Source: Setophaga petechia
Taxonomy: Eukaryota > Chordata > Aves > Passeriformes > Parulidae
Assembly (NCBI GenBank): GCA_024362935.1
Contig: JANCRA010000033.1
Location: forward strand, 8,141,001-8,205,000
Direction: 5' to 3'
Length of the DNA: 64,000 bases
Shown here: positions 57,362 to 64,000 of the stretch, piece by piece
Layout: each line of letters begins with the position of its first letter
Numbering within the stretch: the first letter of the stretch is position 1
Program-made: the position numbers and the translations under genes
Notes under the pieces: generated by a model
What the model was told of the DNA's origin: nothing
Seen by the model: only the letters and a program-made list of their open reading frames with translations
Databases searched by the model: none

Positions 57362-59766
57362 GTCTAAGAACACAAGTGCATATTCCATGGAGTTATACTT
57401 GCAGTTCATCCCCTGAGGAAGAGAAAATGGTGAAAGCTACTGAACTAAGCTGTGATTGTACTGTATATAGAAACACTACAGTTTTATAATATTGGTTCTT
57501 TTAACATTTTGTACCAAATAGCCATACAAGAGTAGTCTAAACAGTTGGGTTATGAAGGTGTGTGGAGAATGTATATCTTGACCTTGACTTTTGAGTATTT
57601 TTCATTAGAATTAATTGACCAAATATTAGGTAGGAGTTCTATTTTTACATACTTGAGCGCTGCTGAAGAGTTTCTCTTGGAAAGAATATATATCGTTGCA
57701 CCTCAGGTAACCTGTAAATATTGAAGTTGAGAATCCTGTTGGTAATGCTCCTTTTTCATAAAGTGAAAGTTTCTCGTCTGTTGGTTTTTTTCCTGTTGAG
57801 CTCTGTTAGTTTTTTACCAGTTCAGATAAACTGTCTGCAGTGTCTGGTTTGTAAATGCAGTGACCATGAGAGCAACGGTGCTGACACTGATCTGCCTTGG
57901 CTGGGGAGGACCAGGCCGTGCTGCAGGGCCCTGCTGCTCTGGGGCTCTTTCCAGCACACTTTTAAATGCAAGCATGAGGCAATACTTGACATTTTGGATT
58001 TCCTGAAATGTGGCTGGATTCTTCTCTTGGCACTGGTTGCTGTTCTTCAGAGAAGCCTCTTAAAAAACACCTCTGCCACCATCCAAACAGAAAATCCCTG
58101 GGACTTGCTTGAGAAACAGTAATAATCTCCATGTTTCAAATGTTTGGTTCTGTACTAAGCTCCACACAGTCACATTTCAAGAAAGAAAACTCCTTTGCAC
58201 CTTTGTCCAAAGCTGTAAAGTCTCAATAAGAGCCTTGAAATATGAATTTGGGTTCTGCAGACTGCAAAAGGGATGTGGCTGTGATGGAGCCTACTTGACT
58301 GTGCTTGGAAGCTTCTTGATGTCAAGTTTTAGCATCTACTGGGTGTTTAAAATGCGTGAGAAATAACCTGTAAATGGGAGAATATCTCCTTTTATTTTTT
58401 TGTGAAGACAACAAGAGTTTTTTCTAATGCACATGCAGTTTAATTTTTGTAAAGGGAAGATGGCCAGTTACCAGCCAGTAAAGCAGAACTGTTGCATATT
58501 TTAACTTGCCTTCCTCGTTTCTTCTCATGAAGTTGTAGTTAAGAGTTAATTCCTTCTGTCCCTGGCTTTGACTTCCATATATTTTAGTAAAACAAAACAA
58601 TTAAATATTTTGCACTGTTTGTTTTTCTCTCTTCCCTCTTAAAGCAAATGTAAAATAGCAAAACCTAGAAACTCTTGTTTTTTCATTATGCAACTTGAGA
58701 TGTTCCAGTTGTCTTAGTTCCTGTAAATGGGACTGGTTTTTAATGTCTCTGTAAACTGGCAATGGAATGAAGTGCTGTGTATCAGGAAATTGTACACTAT
58801 TGACCTGTTTTCCTGTTCATAAGCTGAGCCATATGTACATAATCTAGATTTTTGTTTTCCTAGTTTTGCACTTTTATAGCCTATTTTTGAAGATGAATTC
58901 ACTTGGAAAAGGGTTAATCTATTTTTGTGTGTGATCTCTCCCTGTCGCGGAGGTGCAGGGCTGAGCTGCTCTGCCTGTGCCACACGGGGCAGGGCTGCTT
59001 TTTAACGTGTTGCAGCAAACAGACCTAAGGCTTGTTTGTTTTTTAATCTCCTTCATGCTGGTACAGTTTCCCTCAAGGCTTTTTTTGGGGTTGGAATGGA
59101 AAAATGGACCTGAAGACTCCATTCCATGGCAGCATCACCACACTTTGCCCATCAGTATTAACTATTGGGATACTACTGGTTTTGTATGTTCCTTTGGAAA
59201 TAGCAGTGCATATATAGAGGTACAAATTGTTGATTTTTTTTCCTTTTTTTTCTTTTTTAAATGTATTTATTTCATTCCATTTTGTTCTATTTTAATTGTT
59301 GGAACCGGAAGTCGGCAAGCAGCAGGCACACATTACTCATTTAATTTATGATGTATTTCACTTTAGTTGAGTATATTATTACATGTGGATGTAAATATAG
59401 ACTTGGTGTTTTGCAAAACTGGTTTCTGTGTCTTGCTTTTAAGGCTTAAAAGGAGTTGCCTGGAATTTCATGTTCACTTGACCTTTCACCATCCTCGCAT
59501 TGCTGGGGGAGAGGGAGAAGCTGCCAATAACCAAATCCAAATTCATGTTCAGTTACATGAAAATACTGAGTCACTCCCCAGAAAATCTGTCTTGAAATAA
59601 GGAAGAAACTTTTGCTTTCTTCTCTTGCAGTTATTTTCCTTCAGGAAAGGAAACTGAGTTATTAAATGCATTTTTTTGTGATAATAGCATTGAGAGGAGC
59701 ATTAATTGTGTTTTTTATTGTGAGACTTCATAATTTGTATTAAATTATTATGAAGTTTTTTAAACC
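57362..59766 (+). other. ZNF217: Probable ZNF217 3' UTR exon
   Basis: After a strong acceptor the sequence becomes AT-rich, non-coding and repeat-poor, with UTR-like features: ATTTATT words near 59265, many T-tracts and several ATTAAA signals (58600-58605, 59661-59666, 59739-59744). The last is followed by GTGTGTTCTG, a suitable downstream element, so cleavage near 59766 is likely. A perfect miR-200b/c/429 8-mer CAGTATTA lies at 59153-59160 and a miR-17-family 7-mer GCACTTT at 58868-58874. No canonical AATAAA was seen. Both ends are inferred. Confidence 0.6.
59739..59744 (+). terminator. ZNF217: Candidate ZNF217 poly(A) signal ATTAAA
   Basis: ATTAAA, the commonest variant signal, followed within 30 nt by a GT-rich stretch. 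Upstream ATTAAA copies at 58600 and 59661 could produce shorter 3' UTR forms. The choice of this one as distal end is inference. Confidence 0.45.
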
Positions 59767-60249
59767 AAGTGTGTTCTGCAAAATTTTCTAGGTCTGTTGT
59801 GTTCTTGGAACTCTCCTGAGGTGCCAGACCTCACCAGCACCTCTGACCACATTTCAAACTGAAATGATCAGCTTGGAAGGCACCTGGGGGAGACTGGTCC
59901 AAGGCAACTCATCCTTGGAGAGAGGGATTTCACCAGCGAGAGCCCCAGTGGGAGCCAGCCCCGTTTGGGGGCACTAACGAGGGGCACTAATGAGGGGCAC
60001 TAATGAGGGGGCACAGCCTCCTGCATGTCCAGGCTGGGCTGGGTCCTTGGTTTAACAAAAGCAGCACTGCTGGTGAGGGTGAAGCCTTCCAAACCCGGGA
60101 GCTGATGGACACAAGGACGTGGAAATGCAGTGTTGGGTCCTGCCTGGCCTGTGGGGCACACTTGGGGTCTGGAGCACCACTGGGGTCGGTCCCAGGGGCT
60201 GGGTGGCACTGCTGGAGGGGACACCTGGGTGCTGTGAGCCCTGCAGGCA
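59767..60249. other. Downstream intergenic sequence
   Basis: GC-rich single-copy sequence with a three-copy 16-bp repeat of the type GGGGCACTAATGA at 59965-60013. No gene was seen. Confidence 0.5.
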
Positions 60250-60378
60250 CCTTGAGCCCTGCAGCCCACCTGAGCCTGCAGCCCCCCTGACCCTGCATCA
60301 CCCTGAGCCCTGCAGCCCCCTGACCCTGCAGCCCCCTGACCCTGCAGCCCCCTGACCCTGCAGCCCCCTGACCCTGCT
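60250..60378. repeat. 16-bp minisatellite CAGCCCCCTGACCCTG
   Basis: Four near-perfect copies at the right side, preceded by degenerate copies with GAGCCCTGCAGCC. It is C-rich on the plus strand. Confidence 0.88.
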
Positions 60379-61744
60379 CCTTGGTGCTGTCCCCAGGCTG
60401 GGTCCCTCAGGGTGGTTTCAGGTCAGCCACACAGAGCTGGCTGTTCAGGACAGCTCAGTGAGCTCTGCACAAAACTCAAAGCCAGGAGCAGCTCTGGTGC
60501 TGCCTGAGCAGGTGCTGAAGGTAAGAACCAGGACAGAATATTCTGTGTGCTCGGTACCTGTGAGTGCCAGGCCCTGTTTGCTGCCTCCAAGGAGCCAAAC
60601 TCCAGTGTGAATGTTCAGAGCAGCATCACCAACACTTGTTTGTGGGCTCTTTGTCTCTGCTTTTAACAAATTGTCCCTTTAGATCCATCTTTGACTGCTC
60701 TGTGTCCTGAAATTGCAAGGAAGCAACTCGTTCTCACTTAGGAGGAAGAGCTAATATTAAACCAGCAAACAGTTTCTTCTCCCCCTTTGTGAAAAAGGAA
60801 AATATGCAAGTGCTTTCCCGAGCAGATTTCTCTGTTCATTTGCACACACTTGAGAAAAGTGCATTTAATTAGGATTAGCAAGTCTCTAAATTGCAGATGG
60901 TTCTCAGGGGAAAAAAATAGTTATGAGTGCATTCATGACATTAAAATCAGTACATTTAATTCAATTTCATCTTAATATTAATTCATAACATCTAAAGTAG
61001 TAGTTCCTCCTGAAGATATTCATATGATCCAGGATTAGTGGGGCAAATGAGATCTGGCAGTTCCAAACAGGCTGCAGCATGATTACCACGTGTAATTATG
61101 CAGATTGGGTAATCACGTGCTAATTGCAAGAATGCCCATTTTGACACGCGGGATCTGGGGTGTGATAAGCTTTATTTGGTTTGGAGATCTTTGTTGGTGG
61201 ACACGGAGTCCAGGATTGGGTCAGGGGTGAAATATGACAAAAATCAGGAGCTGGGGAGCAGCTGGAACAGAATTCCCTGGAGGAGGCCGCTGGGATGAGC
61301 ATCACAAACACGGAATGCTCGGGTCAGGCTTCTGCTGCTGCCCCAGGCTCTCCTTCCTGAAGGATCCACAGGGGAAGGGGAGGTGTCCTCCCATCCCTCC
61401 CTCACTGTGGGATCAGCTCTGTCTGGGCTGTCCCAGCAGCTTTTTATCCTCCCGTGTGTGTGAAATCAAAGCACCCCAACCCACTCCAGCCCTTTCTGCA
61501 GGACAGGAAATCTGGATTTTGGGAATCATATTCCCTCTCCAGAAGTTTTCCCCCTTTGCTTCCCCTCCCTCTACGCCTTTTCCCAGCGCCCAGAGCTCCA
61601 TCCTGCAGCCTCCAGGAGCTCGCCTGGGCTGTTCCAACTCCTCCCAAATGTCCCTGAGCCTCCGGGGGATGCAGAGAGGCTCCCTGCGCTCCGTGTGTGC
61701 TGCAACCCGAGAGAATCCCAGCGCTGGGGGGCACCGGGGGCTCC
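60379..61744. other. Downstream intergenic sequence with AT-rich block
   Basis: GC-rich at first, then AT-rich and complex from about 60,820 to 61,140. This includes two CACGTG E-boxes 27 bp apart (61087-61092 and 61114-61119), each flanked by TAAT/ATTA homeodomain half-sites. I see no exon. The frame at 61234-61977 (plus, 247 codons) continues into the next tandem array and has no domain. Confidence 0.5.
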
Positions 61745-61990
61745 AGGGGCTGGGAAGGGCTCTGGGAACAGCATTCCTGGTGCCAGGGCTTTGGGAACAG
61801 CATTCCTGGTGCCAGAGCTCTGGGAACAGCATTCCTGGTGCCAGGGCTCTGGGAACAGCATTCCTGGTGCCAGGAGATACTGAGGGCAGGGCTCTGGGAG
61901 CACCATTCCCATGCCAGGGCAGGGCTCTGGATCTCCATTCCTATGCCAGGGCTCTGGGAACACTATTCCTATGCTAGGGGAAAAGCAGTG
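61745..61990. repeat. 29-bp minisatellite
   Basis: About eight copies of a unit containing GGGAACAGCATTCCTGGTGC and CAGGGCTCT. The copies become more degenerate to the right (GGATCTCCATTCCTATGCC variants) and grade into the next array. Confidence 0.9.
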
Positions 61991-62440
61991 GAGAATCATT
62001 CCCATGCCAGGGCTCCAGATCTCCATTGCCATGCGATGCCAGGGCTCTGGGCACACCATTCCCATTCCCGGGCTCTGTGTCTCCGTTCCCATTCCCGGGC
62101 TATGGATCTCCGTTCCCATCCCCGGGCTCTGTGTCTCCATTCCTGGTCTCTATGTCCCTATTCCCAGGCTCTGGATCTCCGTTCCCATCCCCGGTCTCTG
62201 TCTCCATCCCCGGTCTCTGTGTCTCCATTCCCATTCCCGGTCTCTGTGTCCCCGTTCCCGGTCTCTGTGTCTCCATCCCCGGTCTCTGTGTCTCCATTCC
62301 CAGGGTTTTGGATCTCTATTCCCATTCCCGGTCTCTGTGTCTCCATTCCCGGTCTCTGTGTCTCCATTCCCGGTCCCTGTGTCCCCGTTCCCATTCCCGC
62401 TCTCTGTGTCCCCATTCCGGTCTCCGCAGCCCCGTTCCCG
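61991..62440. repeat. CTCCATTCCC-type minisatellite
   Basis: Irregular 18-30-bp units built from TCTGTGTCTCCATTCCC and ATTCCCGGTC run about 440 bp. The plus strand is pyrimidine-rich and contains CCCGG in most units. Open frames of 120-250 codons on both strands are artefacts. Confidence 0.9.
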
Positions 62441-62640
62441 TGCCCGGCGCTCCCCGCCCGGCGTTAGGTGGCGGTGTCGGCCAAGCAGCGGAGCCGCAGC
62501 CGCGTCCCGAGCCGCGGTCACTGCAAATCCCCGAATTCATCCGGAATGGCACCAAAGCCGCCGATGAAGGCAGCGCAGCCCCGCAGGAGGGAGGCTCTGA
62601 CCCCCTCAATAATCGGGAATTGCGGCATCACCGCGAGCTC
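62410..62640. promoter_or_regulatory. CpG-rich patch beside the minisatellite
   Basis: CpG density rises at CCGCAGCCCCGTTCCCGTGC, CGGCGTTAGGTGGCGGTGTC and GCCGCAGCCGCGTCCCGAGC, then declines. No exon with a domain was found. A small overlapping frame at 62468-62728 has no recognisable product. It could be an orphan CpG island or just CpG carried over from the CCCGG repeat units. Confidence 0.35.
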
Positions 62641-64000
62641 CAGGCACAGGGAGATGAACAGGAGCAAACCCGACCATCCCGAAAGGTTATCCCCGATTTT
62701 CCCTCCTCTCCCCATCGATATTTCCTGAAATGTGTTCACAGCGAGCAGATTCAGCAGCTGGCGAACATTATTTGTGCCTGCAGTTAATGAAGGGATGTGG
62801 CTGTAACGTGGGACTCTTCACCAGGACAGAACCTTCTGCATGAGCCGATCCAGCCACATAAATAATTGTGGGGCACGCTGGCATTTAAAACTCATTTTGC
62901 TCATGTAAAATGTTTTCATTAATCCTCTCTGAAAGTCATGACCTAATTACTGATTTTTTGTCTTGTTGAATAATTACAAAGAACTTTCCTGTGATTTCAT
63001 CCCTTCAGTGGAACAAGTGGGAAAGAGTGAACAGGCAGAGCCTGAGCTATCCATGAAAGCCAGGGAAACCACAGGCTCCTTGGTTTGCTGATCATTCTGG
63101 AAAATCAGGAAAGAGCTTGCACTTAAAGCAAAAAAAAAAAAAAAAAAAACCAAAAAAATCACATTTTGTCATGAAATATTATTTCAGTTTAGGGTAGTTC
63201 TGAATTTTTAATATATATATGTATGCTCTCAAAAGTCTAATTAAACATTGCTAAATAAAGTAGAACTGAGCAAACCCAATGAAATTTTAATGTCAAAGTT
63301 GAGCATAAATAGTTTGGGGAAAGAGAAGATCAGAACTGAGTGAAATGATAATTAATGCTGAAATACATTTTCACCAAACTTGATTTTGATTTTTTTTTTT
63401 TTGCCTTCCATTTCTTTACAGCCCCTTTCCCCCAGAACCTCCTGCAGGCTCCCAGCTTTGCACAGCGGGCCAGGACATCTCCTGCCTCTGGGATGGCTCT
63501 GGGTTCTCCAGGGAACATTCCCAGGCTCAGTTTTGGGGTTTTCCACCTTTGTGGGACACCTGCCCCGTGCTGGTGCTCAGGGAGGGGCTGAGGATGAGAT
63601 GGGCATTATTTAATTTCAGTCAATTTTTCAATTCCCCTTCAGGGCTGTGTTTGGGGCTGGGTTTCTGCTCTGTTCCAGCTGTTCCGTGAGGTTCAAAGGT
63701 AACTGAACTCAGCATTTCTCTTCAAATGGGTCTTGTTAAAGTCTCTTTTGGCAGAACCTAAATCTGGGCCTTTGACATTTTGACAGAATCTGTTTTCAGG
63801 TTGAAAAATCTCTTTCCTGATAAGATTTTGGGTTGTTTTCCTGTTTGACTCCAAAAGCCTGAGCTGATCATCTTTAAAGCATTAGCACAATTGCTTACAG
63901 ATGGACTTTTCATATAAAAATGTGATTTCCCCTTCTCCAACCAGGCATTATCGCTGTTTGCCTGGGCTCAGGGGCTTCTCCTTTTGTTAATTTAACCTCA
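62641..64000. other. Downstream intergenic sequence, no gene seen
   Basis: AT-rich single-copy DNA. A run of 20 A residues lies at 63129-63148 and a short TA repeat near 63212-63222. The block at 62,840-62,970 is complex and AT-rich with TCATTAATCC and CTAATTACTG words, which is compatible with regulatory DNA. No gene starts before the window ends. Confidence 0.5.

Noticed and set aside
61234..62787. Several plus-strand frames of 218-256 codons
   Set aside because: They run through the 29-bp and CTCCATTCCC arrays in different frames and lack domains.

Overview
The window looks like nuclear DNA from a bird, probably a passerine. The evidence is one split vertebrate gene whose protein is clearly ZNF217, at least three fragments resembling the 3' ends of CR1 LINE retrotransposons (the dominant avian repeat), short introns, and many GC-rich minisatellites and microsatellites. 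ZNF217 lies on chicken chromosome 20; placing this window on the orthologous microchromosome is an inference. Nothing prokaryotic, viral or organellar was seen.

Layout. Positions 1-31,950 hold no gene I can support. This stretch is a repeat-rich upstream flank with tandem arrays at 1.66-2.02, 2.08-2.78, 6.2-6.8, 9.5-10.4, 14.2 and 22.56-23.70 kb, an AT-rich array at 2.8-3.7 kb, CR1 pieces at 7.6, 12.6 and 13.9 kb, a small CpG-rich patch at 28.5-28.8 kb and a possible MIR-like SINE at 29.2 kb. A large CpG island at about 31.96-32.90 kb is the likely ZNF217 promoter and 5' UTR exon. A 13.9-kb first intron follows. ZNF217 then runs on the plus strand: a second exon (46,103-47,909) carrying the start codon, two further coding exons (49,997-50,122 and 50,938-52,521), a last coding exon (from 55,748, stop at 55,855-55,857) and probably a separate 3' UTR exon (57,362 to about 59,766). 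From there to 64,000 the sequence is intergenic, with more tandem arrays at 60.3 and 61.75-62.44 kb, a CpG-rich patch at 62.4-62.6 kb and some AT-rich blocks that look like candidate regulatory DNA.

The spliced reading frame was joined by hand and stays open for 1,072 codons (human ZNF217 has 1,048 residues). It has eight C2H2 zinc fingers, the finger 6-7 DNA-binding pair, a PLDLT motif and an RRTGCPPAL motif, both of the kinds used to recruit the CtBP corepressor. All three coding introns are in phase 1.

No undescribed multi-gene system was found. The most interesting signals concern control of ZNF217: four short upstream ORFs including an ATG-TAA start-stop element 28 nt before the main start, a possible intronic polyadenylation site giving a different C-terminus, a perfect miR-200b/c/429 8-mer in the 3' UTR, and candidate regulatory blocks downstream. 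The clustering of composite, strand-asymmetric tandem arrays around the gene is also notable.
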